The notes: generated by a model from the letters alone, not told the origin. Positions 35,281-46,472 are shown, numbered from the stretch's first letter. The stretch: DNA of 64,000 nt from Prochlorococcus sp. AG-409-P19 (GCA_003215315.1 QCKO01000002.1:62001-126000); one strand, 5' to 3'. Made by a program: numbers and translations.

Positions 35281-37257
35281 TTAACTTCTTAAATTATCTA
35301 AAACAGATTTATCTTCTAAAGTACTTGTATCTCCACTAATCTCTTTACCAGAGGCCAAAGCTCTAAGAATTCTACGCATGATTTTTCCACTTCTAGTTTT
35401 TGGAAGAGACTCAGTAAATTTAATCTCATCAGGTTTTGCTATAGGTCCTATTTCTCTAGAGACATGAGCTCTTAATTGATCAATCGAGCCCTCATCAGGA
35501 TCAATACCACTTTTCAATGTGACGAAAGCAACTATTGATTCCCCTTTCAAGTCATCAGGACGACCAACGACAGCAGCCTCAGAGACTAATTCATGGCTTA
35601 CTAAAGCCGACTCAATTTCCATTGTTCCAAGCCTATGTCCTGAGACATTAATTACATCGTCAACTCTCCCCATTACCCAGAAATAGCCATCTTCATCTCG
35701 TCTTGCACCATCTCCAGCAAAGTAAATATAATTTCCATCAACAGGTTTTAGATATTCCCAATAACTCTCCCGGAATCTCTTGGCATTTTTGTGAACAGTT
35801 CTCATCATTCCTGGCCAAGGACTTTTAATTACTAAGTAGCCCCCTTCATTTGTAGATACAGAATTACCATTTGAGTCAACAACATCTGCATCGATCCCAG
35901 GCAAAGGCAGCGTGGCTGACCCAGGCTTTGTTGGCGTCGCACCTGGCAACGGACTAATCATCACTCCACCAGTCTCTGTTTGCCACCATGTATCGACTAT
36001 TGGACAATTACTTCCTCCTATAACTTCTCTATACCAAACCCAAGCTTCAGGATTAATTGGTTCTCCGACAGTACCTAAAAGTCTCAAGCTACTTAAATCA
36101 AATTGATCAGGTATTTCCCTCCCTGATTTCATAAACGCCCTGATTGCAGTAGGAGCAGTATAAAAAATACTTATTTTATACTTCTGAATAACATCCCAAA
36201 ACGCTCCTGGATTTGAAGGCCTTGGGACTCCTTCATACATAACCGTTGTGGCACCATTTGATAACGGACCATAAACAATGTAACTATGTCCTGTAATCCA
36301 ACCAACATCAGCAGTACACCAATAAATATCATCATCGCGAATATCAAATATCCACTTAAAAGTTAAATGTGCCCATAAATTATATCCAGCAGTTGTATGC
36401 ACTACACCCTTGGGTTTTCCAGTAGAACCAGAGGTATATAGAACGAAAAGTGTATCCTCACTATCTAATTGCTCTGCTGGGCATTCTGAAGTTTGCTTTT
36501 TAATAATTTCATGCCACCACACATCACGTTCAGCGTTCATTTGCACTTTTTCTCCTGTTCTCTGAACAACTAGAACAGACTTAACAGATGGGCAAGAGCC
36601 TTCAGACAAGGCATTATCAACAGCCGTCTTCAATGAAATTATTTTATCCTTTCTAAAACCTCCATCAGCTGTAATTACAGCTTTCGCATTGCCATCAACG
36701 AGACGATCCCTTAATGCTTCGGAAGAGAATCCACCAAATACAACCGAATGTGGTGCTCCTATTCGTGCACAAGCAAGCATAGCAATAGCAGCTTCGGGAA
36801 CCATAGGCATATACAAAGCAACAAGGTCACCTCTTGTAATTCCAAGAGATTTCAATGCATTAGCCACTTTGCAAACTTCTGAGTGAAGCTCTCTATAAGT
36901 ATATTTTTTTTGATCACCTGGTTCCCCCTCCCAAATCAAAGCTGTTTTGTCTGCAGTAGGCCCATCAAGATGTCTATCAAGACAATTAAAAGATATATTT
37001 GTTTTCCCTCCTACAAACCATTTAGCAAAGGGTGGATTAGACCAATCAAGAACCTTCTCAAATGATTTAAACCAATGAAGCTCTTTTAAAGCTGCTTCAC
37101 CCCAAAATTTATTGGGATCAGTCTTTGCTGAATCAACCATTTCTTGATATCTAGTAAAACTAGAAATTTGGCTTGTCTTGACAAAGCCTGGAGAAGGTTC
37201 AAAAACTCTTTGCTCTTGTAAAACAGACTCTATTGAGATAGAAGGATCAGAAGCCAT
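35281..37257 (-). CDS. acs: acetyl-CoA synthetase (658 aa)
   Basis: Makes acetyl-CoA from acetate, ATP and CoA. The AMP-binding loop is [29 protein letters not shown] and [34 protein letters not shown] are standard Acs motifs; the catalytic, acetylation-regulated Lys is in [13 protein letters not shown] near the C-terminus. Length (658 aa) is typical. ATG at 37257. The HAD gene starts 104 bases upstream on the other strand. Confidence 0.97.
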   Translation of the reverse strand: MASDPSISIESVLQEQRVFEPSPGFVKTSQISSFTRYQEMVDSAKTDPNKFWGEAALKELHWFKSFEKVLDWSNPPFAKWFVGGKTNISFNCLDRHLDGPTADKTALIWEGEPGDQKKYTYRELHSEVCKVANALKSLGITRGDLVALYMPMVPEAAIAMLACARIGAPHSVVFGGFSSEALRDRLVDGNAKAVITADGGFRKDKIISLKTAVDNALSEGSCPSVKSVLVVQRTGEKVQMNAERDVWWHEIIKKQTSECPAEQLDSEDTLFVLYTSGSTGKPKGVVHTTAGYNLWAHLTFKWIFDIRDDDIYWCTADVGWITGHSYIVYGPLSNGATTVMYEGVPRPSNPGAFWDVIQKYKISIFYTAPTAIRAFMKSGREIPDQFDLSSLRLLGTVGEPINPEAWVWYREVIGGSNCPIVDTWWQTETGGVMISPLPGATPTKPGSATLPLPGIDADVVDSNGNSVSTNEGGYLVIKSPWPGMMRTVHKNAKRFRESYWEYLKPVDGNYIYFAGDGARRDEDGYFWVMGRVDDVINVSGHRLGTMEIESALVSHELVSEAAVVGRPDDLKGESIVAFVTLKSGIDPDEGSIDQLRAHVSREIGPIAKPDEIKFTESLPKTRSGKIMRRILRALASGKEISGDTSTLEDKSVLDNLRS

Positions 37258-37360
37258 AGAAACAAAAACAACGATTCATTTATTGCATTCAAGCGATTTC
37301 TTACAACATGACACAAAGAGTGACACGCTTGTTAAAAACAATCTGAATAACCAAAATCTC

Positions 37361-38050
37361 ATGAATGCCCCAAAAGCCATATTATTTGATCTTGATGGAG
37401 TGTTAATTGATTCAGAGCCTCTTCACGGGCAAGCATGGAAGGAAACTTCAGCTTTTTTTAATCTTAAGCTTAGCCCTAAGCAACTTCACCTTTTGCAGGG
37501 AAGAAGAAGACTTGATTGCGCAGAAAAAATTGTTGAATGGATAAAATCACCTATCACAGCCAAAGAGGTTTTAAAAATTCACAAACCTATTTCCAAGAAA
37601 TTGATAAAAAAAGCAAAGGCAATGCCAGGGAGTAAGAGTCTTATAAGTTGGTGCTACAGCAACAATCTCCCAACAGCTTTAGTCACTAGCAGCAGCAAAG
37701 AATCTTATAAATTAAAAAGTGCTCCTCATGAATGGCTTAAAAGTTTTTCAACAATAATTGTTGGAGATGATCAAGAACTATCTCAAGGGAAGCCATTCCC
37801 TGATCCTTATTTACTGGCAGCAAAAAAGCTAAGGATAAACCCTACAGAATGTTGGGCTGTCGAAGACTCAATTTCAGGTGCAACATCAGCTCTAAAAGCG
37901 GGGTGTTTAGTATGGTTACTAGGAGTTAAAGGAGAGAGAAGCATAAAAAATTCTATTAAATTTTCAACTGGAAATTTAATAGAAATTAGCAGTCTAAATG
38001 AAGTTCTAAGGGAGCTAAAAAAAAGATTTCTCTTAATACAGCCTACCTAA
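37361..38050 (+). CDS. HAD-superfamily phosphatase, beta-phosphoglucomutase-like (229 aa)
   Basis: A phosphatase or phosphomutase of HAD subfamily IA. ILFDLDGVLIDSEPLHGQAW has the nucleophile Asp10 and Asp12; the second motif is LVTSSSKES and the acidic third motif is WAVEDSISGATSALKAG. SEPLHGQAW is typical of beta-phosphoglucomutase-like or sugar phosphatases. The frame opens further upstream, but ATG at 37361 gives the standard N-terminus. The end overlaps the convergent sds gene by 18 bases. Substrate unknown. Confidence 0.85.
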   Translation: MNAPKAILFDLDGVLIDSEPLHGQAWKETSAFFNLKLSPKQLHLLQGRRRLDCAEKIVEWIKSPITAKEVLKIHKPISKKLIKKAKAMPGSKSLISWCYSNNLPTALVTSSSKESYKLKSAPHEWLKSFSTIIVGDDQELSQGKPFPDPYLLAAKKLRINPTECWAVEDSISGATSALKAGCLVWLLGVKGERSIKNSIKFSTGNLIEISSLNEVLRELKKRFLLIQPT

Positions 38051-39004
38051 GACAAACTGAGACAAACCTAATAATGCCTCTTTTGATGATGATTCTGGTA
38101 ACCAATCAATTGCATGTCTAGATTCACTAGCGAATTTTTCAGCTAATTGACGCGATCTATCAATTGCATTTGAGCTTCTTACTAGTTCCAAGGCTTTATC
38201 TAAGTCTCCTTCATTAGAAAACTTTCTTTCAATAAACTCGGAAAGAATAGTTTTTTCTTCTAATGCATAAAGAACTGGGGCCGTTAAATAACCACTTGCC
38301 AAGTCACTCGCAGAAGGCTTACCTAATTGCTGATCGCTTCCAGTAAAGTCCAAAATATCATCTACAACTTGAAAGGCTAATCCTAACTTCTTACCAAAAA
38401 GATAAAGCATATCTAAATTACTATCTGACACTTCACTTAAGACACCGATAGCTTTTGAACTGTTAGCAATTAAAGAAGCTGTTTTACAATAACTTTTTTC
38501 TAAATAAGTGGAAAAAGATTGACAAGAATCATAACGAAAAAGTCCTTGCTTTATTTCCCCATCAGCCAAATCCATTATTACTCTACTGAGTAATTTAACA
38601 ACCTGGAGGTTTTCAAGATTTGCTAAATGCCAACTTGCTTGGGCAAACAAAAAATCACCTGCCAAGACTGCAATTCTAGGATCAAATTTACTGTGAACAG
38701 TTGCAACGCCTCTTCTTGTAGCAGCTTCATCAACAACATCATCATGAACAAGAGATGCCGTATGAATCATTTCAGTTATCTGTGCCAACTTAAGGTGCTT
38801 AACAGGCAAATCTCCTTGGGGAGTAAGCGATCGAGAAATCAACAAAACAATACCTGGCCTTAATCGCTTACCACCTGCACTAAACAAATGTTCAGCAGCT
38901 GCTTGCAATATGGGATGTCCAGCTCCAATAAGGCTACGAAGATCCACGAGTAAGTTCTCAAGATCTAGCTCAACTGGCTGAAGGATGTCAGAGACTGTGG
39001 TCAT
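38033..39004 (-). CDS. sds: solanesyl diphosphate synthase (323 aa)
   Basis: A trans-polyprenyl synthetase that makes the C45 tail of plastoquinone. The first Asp-rich motif is ASLVHDDVVDEAATRRG and the second is FQVVDDILDFTGSDQQLGKP; GGKRLRPGIVLL near residue 50 binds the allylic substrate. The small residues upstream of the first Asp motif allow long chains. Length suits cyanobacterial Sds. The murI gene lies 22 bases upstream in the same direction. Confidence 0.92.
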   Translation of the reverse strand: MTTVSDILQPVELDLENLLVDLRSLIGAGHPILQAAAEHLFSAGGKRLRPGIVLLISRSLTPQGDLPVKHLKLAQITEMIHTASLVHDDVVDEAATRRGVATVHSKFDPRIAVLAGDFLFAQASWHLANLENLQVVKLLSRVIMDLADGEIKQGLFRYDSCQSFSTYLEKSYCKTASLIANSSKAIGVLSEVSDSNLDMLYLFGKKLGLAFQVVDDILDFTGSDQQLGKPSASDLASGYLTAPVLYALEEKTILSEFIERKFSNEGDLDKALELVRSSNAIDRSRQLAEKFASESRHAIDWLPESSSKEALLGLSQFVLGRLY

Positions 39005-39026
39005 GAAACCGTTCGTTCAACTGATA

Positions 39027-39830
39027 TTAGAAGACACACGCATTTCTATGTAGAGAAACAAGCTCCACTTCTGGACGGATTCCCAACCAATAGTCTGCTC
39101 TCAATGCAAAGCCTCGTGGGTCGGAGGTTGAGTAAAATCTAGTATTAGCAAAGGGTTCTTGTATTTGATTAGTCGAATCCAAAGGATTCAGAAAATTTCT
39201 TAATTTATTCGCAAGAGCAATTGAAGGATCTATTAAACGGACATTAGAGGGTAACAATTTTTGCAATGAATTACTTAAAAGAGGGTAGTGACTGCATCCA
39301 AGCACAATTGCATCAACATTAGCCTTAATAAGTGGTTTTAAATATTCAGCTGCAACCTTTTCAACATGTTCAAAATCAACTTGTTCTCTTTCTATTAAAG
39401 GAACGAAAGCAGGGCAGGGTTGCTCTAAAACAAAAGTTTCTGGCCATAATTTCAAAATTTCTTTTGTGTAAGACTTTGAAGCAACTGTTGAAGCAGTAGC
39501 AAGAACACCAATTTTTTTTTCAATAATAATTTCTGCAGCAGATTCAATTAATCCAAAGGTAGGAATATTGGTAGAGTTTTCAATAATATCCATTGCCAAA
39601 GAATTGGTAGTATTACAAGCAACTACAACACCTGTCAGTTCTTGACATTTAAGCCATTCAATAACTTCATTAGCAATTTGTCTTATTTCTTCAGATTCCC
39701 TTGTCCCATAAGGAACTCTTGCTGTGTCTGCCAAGTAAACACATGACATGCCTGGATAAATATCAAGCACACTTTTAAGAACACTAAAACCACCAACTCC
39801 ACTATCAAAGAAACCAAGACGATTGTTCAA
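39027..39830 (-). CDS. murI: glutamate racemase (267 aa)
   Basis: Supplies D-glutamate for peptidoglycan. RLGFFDSGVGGFSVLKSV is the family start. The two catalytic cysteines are in VVACNTTNSLA and VLGCSHYPLL, about 110 residues apart. LADTARVPYGTRE is also conserved. Start is TTG at 39830, overlapping the TGA of amiC by a few bases, so translational coupling is likely. Part of the amiC-murI-sds cluster in one orientation. Confidence 0.96.
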   Translation of the reverse strand: MNNRLGFFDSGVGGFSVLKSVLDIYPGMSCVYLADTARVPYGTRESEEIRQIANEVIEWLKCQELTGVVVACNTTNSLAMDIIENSTNIPTFGLIESAAEIIIEKKIGVLATASTVASKSYTKEILKLWPETFVLEQPCPAFVPLIEREQVDFEHVEKVAAEYLKPLIKANVDAIVLGCSHYPLLSNSLQKLLPSNVRLIDPSIALANKLRNFLNPLDSTNQIQEPFANTRFYSTSDPRGFALRADYWLGIRPEVELVSLHRNACVF

Positions 39831-40912
39831 ATTCCCCCCCTTAGATAATTGAGTATGCCTTTTGAAATGGCAAAGGCAAGTTTGTCTCTATAAATACTTT
39901 GCCTTAACATTTGAGAATCAGTTCTACCAGTTACAAAACCAACCTCAATCAAAGCAGCTGGCATTGATGTTTTTCGAATCACAAAGAATCTTGATCTTCT
40001 CACGCCTCTATCTGGACTTTTAAGAGAAACCCTCAGAATTTCTTTATGAATTTTTTTCGCAAGTGTATAACCTCTGTATCCAGAATAATAATAAGTCTCC
40101 ATTCCGTTGACATCTTTCTTATAGCCTCTAGGTATTGCATTTGCATGAATACTTACAAAAGCATCGGCTCTTGAATTATTTGCCTTCGTAACGCGAGCCT
40201 GAAGCCCCAAATCCCTATCATATCGACGAGTAAGAATAGTCTTAACACCTTTTTCAGAAAGTAAGCGTGAAACTTTCAATGAAATGTCTAGGACTATATC
40301 TGTTTCTCTTAAGCCTTGAACTCCAACAGCACCTGGATCAGGTCCACCATGGCCAGGATCAATAACTACAGTATATTTACCTCTTGGAACTGATGGGAGA
40401 GAAGAATAATCTAAATTCCTATAAGGATATCGTTTATATCTATTAAAAAGTGTTTTCCTTGTAACATCTCCTTCTCCAATTATTCTTAATTTATTTTGTG
40501 GCAATCCTACAAAAGATAATTCCCATTTATCAATTGCCGTGCCAATTAACTTTAATTTTGATGGCTCTAATTCTACAGAAGGTATAAACTCAACCACCAA
40601 TCGAGTTTTCCCATTAGAAGGTTTGCCGAGCCTAATTTCTTTAATTGAACCATTCCCTTTAATAACTCTCGGGCGAGTTAATTCGCCTTGAAAATCAATC
40701 CATACACGATCACCTATTCCATCAGTTGCATATTTAAAAAAAGCTTCTAAATTAGCCGCCTTAGATGTTCGCAATTGCAAGACGCCATTATTTGTAACTC
40801 TCCAAGCAGCCAATGCACTTGCGGCTATAGATTCTATGGGGATTAACCATAACAATCCTGAAAGGAAACCAACATAAGCTAATTTTGCTTTGCAGTAGTT
40901 AATAGAAGGCAT
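39827..40912 (-). CDS. amiC: N-acetylmuramoyl-L-alanine amidase with AMIN domain (361 aa)
   Basis: A periplasmic Zn-dependent cell-wall hydrolase that splits stem peptides from glycan for cell separation. The N-terminus is a signal sequence (AYVGFLSGLLWLIPIESIAAS). Next comes an AMIN-like domain (about residues 30-140) for wall targeting. Then Amidase_3: TVVIDPGHGGPDPGAVG (Zn His), RETDIVLDIS (Zn Glu), AFVSIHANAIPRGYKKD (Zn His) and PAALIEVGFVTGR (catalytic Glu). Overlaps murI by 4 bases. Confidence 0.93.
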   Translation of the reverse strand: MPSINYCKAKLAYVGFLSGLLWLIPIESIAASALAAWRVTNNGVLQLRTSKAANLEAFFKYATDGIGDRVWIDFQGELTRPRVIKGNGSIKEIRLGKPSNGKTRLVVEFIPSVELEPSKLKLIGTAIDKWELSFVGLPQNKLRIIGEGDVTRKTLFNRYKRYPYRNLDYSSLPSVPRGKYTVVIDPGHGGPDPGAVGVQGLRETDIVLDISLKVSRLLSEKGVKTILTRRYDRDLGLQARVTKANNSRADAFVSIHANAIPRGYKKDVNGMETYYYSGYRGYTLAKKIHKEILRVSLKSPDRGVRRSRFFVIRKTSMPAALIEVGFVTGRTDSQMLRQSIYRDKLAFAISKGILNYLRGGI

Positions 40913-40915
40913 TAA

Positions 40916-41737
40916 CTAAAACAATTCTGGTTTCCGATGCTTAAGACTAGGCATTTGCTTTCGAATCCTATCCACTCTAGCCTTATCAGCAGGTGCTATT
41001 GCAGCACCTGGAGTGACTCCAGCATCTGCAAGCACCGTTCCCCATGGATCAATAACCATGGCATGGCCATGACTTTGTCGGCGTCCATAATGTAAACCCG
41101 TCTGAGCAGGGGCTACAACATAAGCAGTATTCTCAATAGCTCTAGCCTGTAGAAGTATTTGCCAGTGATCCTTTCCTGTAAAGGCAGTAAACGCAGCTGG
41201 AATCATCAAAAGGTCTGCACCTTTATTGATCAAGTCTCTATAAAGTTCTGGAAAACGAACGTCATAGCAAATTGAAAGTCCTATTCGACACAAACCTGGA
41301 ACATCAACAACTGGAGGTGTACTTTCACCTGAAACAATCGTGGCAGACTCTCTATAAGTATTACCTTCAGGTAGATCAACATCAAAAAGGTGAATCTTGT
41401 CATACTTTGCTAAAGACTGGCCATCTTTACCAAACAACTCAGCTCTATTCAATGTTCGCAGTCCATCTGAGGCCGGAACAGGGAACCCTCCACCTAACAA
41501 CACGATTTGATATCGTCTAGCCATCGTTACAAGAAAGCTATTACATTTCTCAACAAGAGATGGTGCCAGTTTTAATCTTTTTTGATCATCTCCTAAAAAA
41601 GCAAAGTTTTCTGGCAAGCCAACAAGGTCCGCCCCCCTTCTTGCTGCTAGTTCAATTTGTTCTTCAGCAACGTTGAGATTAGACTCAACATCTGAAGTGC
41701 TAGTTAGCTGTAAAGCCGCCGCCAAGAAGTCAGGCAC
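40916..41737 (-). CDS. carbon-nitrogen hydrolase (Nit1/nitrilase-like, 273 aa)
   Basis: A member of the nitrilase superfamily. The Glu-Lys-Cys triad is visible in VGLPENFAFLG (Glu), AKYDKIHLFDVD (Lys) and IGLSICYDVRFPELY (Cys). ENTAYVVAPAQTG and SHGHAMVIDPWGTVLA are further family motifs. The closest match I recall is Nit1/omega-amidase-like enzymes that clean up deaminated glutathione or alpha-keto acid amides. Start GTG at 41737. It sits 3 bases upstream of amiC, so it may be read with the cell-wall genes. Confidence 0.9.
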   Translation of the reverse strand: MPDFLAAALQLTSTSDVESNLNVAEEQIELAARRGADLVGLPENFAFLGDDQKRLKLAPSLVEKCNSFLVTMARRYQIVLLGGGFPVPASDGLRTLNRAELFGKDGQSLAKYDKIHLFDVDLPEGNTYRESATIVSGESTPPVVDVPGLCRIGLSICYDVRFPELYRDLINKGADLLMIPAAFTAFTGKDHWQILLQARAIENTAYVVAPAQTGLHYGRRQSHGHAMVIDPWGTVLADAGVTPGAAIAPADKARVDRIRKQMPSLKHRKPELF

Positions 41738-41769
41738 TGAGTTAAAGAGTAAGGGAAAAGATGTGGAGA

Positions 41770-42498
41770 TTAGCTTGCACGCAAAACCCCCATTTCAATC
41801 TGCTTCGGAACAACAGAGAGATTGTCCAATTTGGAGCAACAAGCGAAATCATCATCATGATTACCAATTCTCGCAAGTCTTTGTCCATGACTTGCAATAC
41901 GCAAACATCCCTCAATGTTATGTTTCCAAGAATCCCAGAGTGCTATTACCGCCATTGCCTCATCATTAATAACTTTAACATTATCAAGTTCATTCAAAAG
42001 AAAACAGACCAAAGCCCCTGCAGCTAATGAGTCTTCCAATGAATAAGCACCTTCCCAGCCACTTCCAAGAATACATACCTCTGATGATCGATCATTAATT
42101 AATTTGGCTGCAACAGCGCTTCTATTAGCAAGGGCCATAGTGTACAAATTTTTAGATTCTCTTAGACGATGTAGAGATTTAGTTCCATTAGTAGTGCTCA
42201 TAAACACCCTTTTATCTTTTACCAAATCTTCTGATACGCCCAATGGAGAATTACCTAAATCAAAACCTTCCAGTTTCGTTCCACCTCTTTCCCCCAACAA
42301 AACCTTCTTTGAAGAAGACCATTTATCTGAAGAAAGTTTTAATTCATCTATATCTGCAAAAGCTTGCACAGAATCAGCTCCATTATGCAAAGCCCAAGCT
42401 ATTGTTGTTGTAGCCCTAAGGACATCAATTACCACCGCTGATTCAGGAACTAATGCATCAGGGACATCTTCGGCAACATGAAAATAAGAAAGTTTCAT
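41770..42498 (-). CDS. comB: 2-phosphosulfolactate phosphatase family protein (242 aa)
   Basis: ComB family; in methanogens it removes phosphate from 2-phosphosulfolactate during coenzyme M synthesis. [62 protein letters not shown] and [24 protein letters not shown]-like sections are the family pattern. Cyanobacteria do not make coenzyme M, so the physiological substrate here is unclear (possibly sulfolactate). A TTG six codons upstream also fits the frame, but ATG at 42498 has GAGGAA just before it. The nitrilase gene lies downstream in the same direction. Confidence 0.88.
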   Translation of the reverse strand: MKLSYFHVAEDVPDALVPESAVVIDVLRATTTIAWALHNGADSVQAFADIDELKLSSDKWSSSKKVLLGERGGTKLEGFDLGNSPLGVSEDLVKDKRVFMSTTNGTKSLHRLRESKNLYTMALANRSAVAAKLINDRSSEVCILGSGWEGAYSLEDSLAAGALVCFLLNELDNVKVINDEAMAVIALWDSWKHNIEGCLRIASHGQRLARIGNHDDDFACCSKLDNLSVVPKQIEMGVLRAS

Positions 42499-42562
42499 TT
42501 CCTCAATGGCTGACAACTGGTGCCACAGTAACTAGATCATTAGGTTAGGTGCTAACAGCTTC

Positions 42563-44128
42563 ATGAAACTATTTCGTCAAGGAGAAGGAACACGAGACAT
42601 TAGAGATTTCATCTCACTCCTGGAAAGCAAAGGGCAACTAAAGCGTGTCAAAGGTGAAATTGATTCAGATTTAGAACTCGCAGCAATAAGTGATCGTGTA
42701 CTAGGAATGGGAGGTCCAGCACTTTTATTCGAAAATGTAAAAGGTTCAAATATCCCAGTCGCCGTAAATTTATTAGGAACAATTGAAAGAGTTGTATGGG
42801 GAATGGGCCTACAAAAAATAGAAGATCTTGAAAAACTTGGGAAAAAATTAGCTTTATTACAGCAACCTAAGCCGCCAAAAGGCTTCCAAGAAACCAAAGA
42901 TTTTGCCTCTGTTGCATGGGATTTACTCAAAGCAAGACCAGATATAGATCTGTTACCACCATGTCATCAAACTGTGATAACAGAAGAAAATCTAAATCTA
43001 AATGAATTGCCATTAATTAGACCATGGCCAAATGATGCAGGGGGTGTTATTACACTTGGGTTGGTGATTACAAAAGACCCAGAAACAAAAGTAGAAAATG
43101 TTGGAGTTTATAGACTCCAACGCCAAACAGAGAAATCAATGACAGTACATTGGTTAAGCGTAAGAGGTGGTGCAAGGCATCTTAGAAAAGCAGCTGCTAT
43201 TGGTAAAAAATTAGAAGTAGCTGTAGCCATCGGAGTTCACCCTCTTCTTGTTATGGCAGCCGCAACGCCAATACCTGTTCAACTTAGCGAATGGCTTTTT
43301 GCAGGGCTTTACGCAAGAGAAGGGGTTCGTCTCACCAAGTGCAAAACAATAGACCTTCAAGTACCTAGCCATTCTGAAATTGTTTTAGAAGGAACCATCA
43401 CACCAGGAGAAGAAATGAATGATGGTCCATTTGGAGATCATATGGGTTTTTATGGAGGGATCGAATCCTCACCGCTTATTAGATTTCATTGCATGACCCA
43501 AAGAAAGAAACCAATTTTCCTGACAACTTTCAGTGGAAGGCCTCCAAAAGAAGAAGCAATGCTAGCTATTGCTTTAAATCGAATATACACACCAATTCTT
43601 CAACAACAAATACCTGAAATTAGGGACTTTTTTCTTCCAATGGAGGCATTAAGTTATAAATTGGCAATAATCTCTATAGATAAGGAATATCCAGGTCAAG
43701 CAAAAAGAGCCGCTATGGCTTTCTGGACAGCACTACCACAATTCACATATACAAAGTTTGTAATTGTAGTTGATAGCACAATAAACATTAGAGATCCTAG
43801 ACAAGTTGTTTGGGTTATATCAAGTCAAGTAGATCCACAACGAGATCTTTTTGTATTAAATAACACCCCATTTGACAGCCTTGACTTTGCTAGCGAACAT
43901 ATTGGCCTTGGAGGGAGGCTAGCTATCGATGCCACAACAAAGATTGGTCCGGAGAAACGTCATGATTGGGGAAAGCCATTAACAAGGTCAAAAGAATTTG
44001 AAAGAAAAATTGACTTAAGGTGGCAAGAACTAGGATTGTCGGACTTAGAAAATAAAAATCCTAATCCGGAATTATTTGGATATGTAATAGAGGAATTACT
44101 TCGTCAAAAACAAATAAACAATACATAA
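42563..44128 (+). CDS. ubiD: UbiD-family decarboxylase (521 aa)
   Basis: A prenylated-FMN-dependent decarboxylase acting on 4-hydroxy-3-polyprenylbenzoate in quinone biosynthesis; in cyanobacteria this belongs to the plastoquinone route. RDIRDFISLLESKGQLKRVKGEIDSDLELAAISDRVL is the typical start, and GPALLFENVKGSNIPVAVNLLG and VGVYRLQR follow. The segment GPFGDHMGFYG carries the catalytic Asp/Glu context. Length and motif order are normal. Its prenyl donor enzyme Sds is encoded 3.5 kb away. Confidence 0.94.
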   Translation: MKLFRQGEGTRDIRDFISLLESKGQLKRVKGEIDSDLELAAISDRVLGMGGPALLFENVKGSNIPVAVNLLGTIERVVWGMGLQKIEDLEKLGKKLALLQQPKPPKGFQETKDFASVAWDLLKARPDIDLLPPCHQTVITEENLNLNELPLIRPWPNDAGGVITLGLVITKDPETKVENVGVYRLQRQTEKSMTVHWLSVRGGARHLRKAAAIGKKLEVAVAIGVHPLLVMAAATPIPVQLSEWLFAGLYAREGVRLTKCKTIDLQVPSHSEIVLEGTITPGEEMNDGPFGDHMGFYGGIESSPLIRFHCMTQRKKPIFLTTFSGRPPKEEAMLAIALNRIYTPILQQQIPEIRDFFLPMEALSYKLAIISIDKEYPGQAKRAAMAFWTALPQFTYTKFVIVVDSTINIRDPRQVVWVISSQVDPQRDLFVLNNTPFDSLDFASEHIGLGGRLAIDATTKIGPEKRHDWGKPLTRSKEFERKIDLRWQELGLSDLENKNPNPELFGYVIEELLRQKQINNT

Positions 44129-44189
44129 ATTCATAATGTTAATTTGATTATAATAAATAAAATAAAATCATAAAAATGCATCTATTTAA

Positions 44190-45521
44190 TTGAGCTCAAT
44201 AGGTAAAGACCAGCCCATACGTACTCTTTCTGAAAGGGGAAGACTGCTTGGGCATGTTTGTGTACCAGGTGATAAGTCAATTTCACATCGTGCACTATTG
44301 TTTGGTGCTATATCAGAAGGAATAACAACTATTAAAGGCCTCCTACCAGCGGAAGATCCGATTAGCACTGCTAATTGCCTAAGAGCCATGGGTGTAAAAA
44401 TTAGCCCTATATCAAAAGAAGAAATCATTACAGTCCATGGTGTTGGACTAAATGGTTTGAAAGAACCGATAGACATCCTCAACTGTGGAAATTCCGGTAC
44501 CACAATGAGATTGATGCTTGGACTTTTAGTCGGACAGACTAATCAACATTTTGTCCTCACTGGAGATAAATCACTTTGTCAAAGACCAATGAAAAGAGTA
44601 GGGCAACCTTTAAAAATCATGGGTGGACAAGTGTCAGGTAGATGCGAAGGCAACTATGCGCCTCTATCCGTTGAAGGTAAAAACTTAAGAGGGGCAGTTA
44701 TTGGAACACCTGTAGCAAGTGCACAAATTAAATCTGCAATTTTACTTGCCGCATTAACAGCAGATGGGCCTACAACCGTAATTGAACCCGCTCAATCAAG
44801 AGATCATAGCGAGAGAATGCTCAAAGCCTTTGGAGCAAATCTCAAAGTAGGGGGAGAAATGGGTAGACACATAACTGTGACCCCTGGAGCCATCCTCAAA
44901 GGACAATCAATTACAGTTCCAGGCGATATAAGTTCAGCAGCTTTCTGGTTGGTTGCTGGAAGCATCATTCCAGGTTCTGAAATAACTATTGAAAATGTAG
45001 GTTTAAACCCAACCAGGACAGGAATCCTTGAAATACTTCAACAAATGGGTGCCGATCTTGATCTCCTGAATACAAAAGATATTGCAGGAGAACCAGTCGG
45101 AGATATCTGTGTTCGTTATAAACAAAATTTAAATGCCTTTAACTTAACTGACGAAATAATGCCTCGCCTTATTGATGAGGTACCGATCCTCTCTGTAGCG
45201 GCATGCTTCTGTAATGGTACAAGCAAAATCACAGGCGCCAGTGAGTTAAGGATCAAAGAAACAGATAGGTTGGCAGTAATGGCAAGGCAATTATCTGCTA
45301 TGGGAGCAAAAATAGATGAGCATTCAGATGGCTTAACCATTCAAGGCAAGGAACCGCTTCATGGTTGTCATTTAGATAGTGAAACAGATCATCGTGTAGC
45401 TATGAGTTTGGCTATCGCCTCAATAATGGCAAATGGTCCTTCAACAATGTCACGAAGTGATGCCTCTGCTGTCTCATATCCTGATTTCTGGAATGACCTC
45501 AAAAGACTTCAGAAAAAGTAA
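44190..45521 (+). CDS. aroA: 3-phosphoshikimate 1-carboxyvinyltransferase (443 aa)
   Basis: EPSP synthase of the shikimate pathway. [17 protein letters not shown] at residues 20-37 binds phosphoenolpyruvate; [14 protein letters not shown] and [11 protein letters not shown] are the second and third hallmark motifs. The frame is immediately preceded by a stop (TAA at 44187) and the only initiator is TTG at 44190; an ATG 14 bases upstream is out of frame and ends at once. The N-terminus length agrees with this start. The following MnmC-like gene overlaps its end. Confidence 0.96.
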   Translation: MSSIGKDQPIRTLSERGRLLGHVCVPGDKSISHRALLFGAISEGITTIKGLLPAEDPISTANCLRAMGVKISPISKEEIITVHGVGLNGLKEPIDILNCGNSGTTMRLMLGLLVGQTNQHFVLTGDKSLCQRPMKRVGQPLKIMGGQVSGRCEGNYAPLSVEGKNLRGAVIGTPVASAQIKSAILLAALTADGPTTVIEPAQSRDHSERMLKAFGANLKVGGEMGRHITVTPGAILKGQSITVPGDISSAAFWLVAGSIIPGSEITIENVGLNPTRTGILEILQQMGADLDLLNTKDIAGEPVGDICVRYKQNLNAFNLTDEIMPRLIDEVPILSVAACFCNGTSKITGASELRIKETDRLAVMARQLSAMGAKIDEHSDGLTIQGKEPLHGCHLDSETDHRVAMSLAIASIMANGPSTMSRSDASAVSYPDFWNDLKRLQKK

Positions 45522-46437
45522 ACAACAAGGTTTACCAAGCGAAAGTGAACTAAAAATCCTTAAGACACAAGATGGAAGTCTTAGTCTTTATTCTAATTAT
45601 TTCAAAGAATCTTTTCATAGCGCTACTGGTGCTCTTAAGGAAGCAAACGAAAAGTTTTTTATACCTGCACAATTAGAACGTTTTTTAATCACAAAAAAGA
45701 TTTCTTTTCTAGATGTATGCGTAGGTCTTGGGTACAATAGTGGCTCTTTTCTTGAATATTTATTGCCAAGGAAAATTGATATAAATTGGTGGGGGCTTGA
45801 GATAGATAAAAAGCCATTAGAAATTGCTCTTAAAAATGATATATTTAGGTCTAATTGGTCACCAGAAGTAATAAATTTCTTTGAGTCATTAATCACAAGA
45901 GCTCAATGGGAAAATAAATTTGGCACTGGTAATATTTTATGGGGAGATGCAAGAGCAAAACTAAGCGAGATCCCTACTAATATAACTTTTGACTTAATAC
46001 TTCTTGATGCCTTCTCCCCACCTAAGTGTCCACAACTTTGGAGTGATGAATTTTTAAATTCTTTAGCTAGAAGGCTATCACCTCATGGCCGATTGATAAC
46101 GTATTCCAGAGCAGCTTCCATTAGAGCAAGTTTAAGAAGAGCAGGTTTATATATCCGAAACCTTACACCTTTAAAAAAATCAAATACAAAATGGAGCGCC
46201 GGGACAATTGCTTTTAAAAAAAATCAATTAAAAGCAAGCAATACGCAAAATATATATGAGACACTAAGTCCCATGGAAGAAGATCATTTGAATACACTTG
46301 CAGCAATTCCATACAGAGACCCAACAGCAAAAGGATCTATTAAAGAAATACACGAAACAAGAAAAAAAGAGCAACAACAAAGCTCAATGAAGACTACGGC
46401 ATCATGGAAAGATTTTTGGTTTAGCAAAATAGGATAA
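45493..46437 (+). CDS. MnmC-like tRNA-modification methyltransferase domain protein (314 aa)
   Basis: Resembles the N-terminal DUF752 methyltransferase domain of MnmC, which finishes mnm5s2U in t[29 protein letters not shown] is the family's SxxFxDxYFS-xxDGLAEAxYVFL-like start. [19 protein letters not shown] is the SAM-binding motif, [21 protein letters not shown] is the signature, and [23 protein letters not shown] follows. It lacks the FAD oxidase half. ATG at 45493 was chosen and overlaps aroA by 29 bases. The function is well supported at family level only. Confidence 0.8.
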   Translation: MTSKDFRKSKQQGLPSESELKILKTQDGSLSLYSNYFKESFHSATGALKEANEKFFIPAQLERFLITKKISFLDVCVGLGYNSGSFLEYLLPRKIDINWWGLEIDKKPLEIALKNDIFRSNWSPEVINFFESLITRAQWENKFGTGNILWGDARAKLSEIPTNITFDLILLDAFSPPKCPQLWSDEFLNSLARRLSPHGRLITYSRAASIRASLRRAGLYIRNLTPLKKSNTKWSAGTIAFKKNQLKASNTQNIYETLSPMEEDHLNTLAAIPYRDPTAKGSIKEIHETRKKEQQQSSMKTTASWKDFWFSKIG

Positions 46438-46472
46438 AAACTATTAGATTTTAAAAAAAAGCAATTTTTCTC

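Noticed and set aside
37178-37360. N-terminal extension of the HAD phosphatase
   Set aside because: It runs through the acs start region and carries no conserved sequence; HAD proteins begin just before the DLDG motif.
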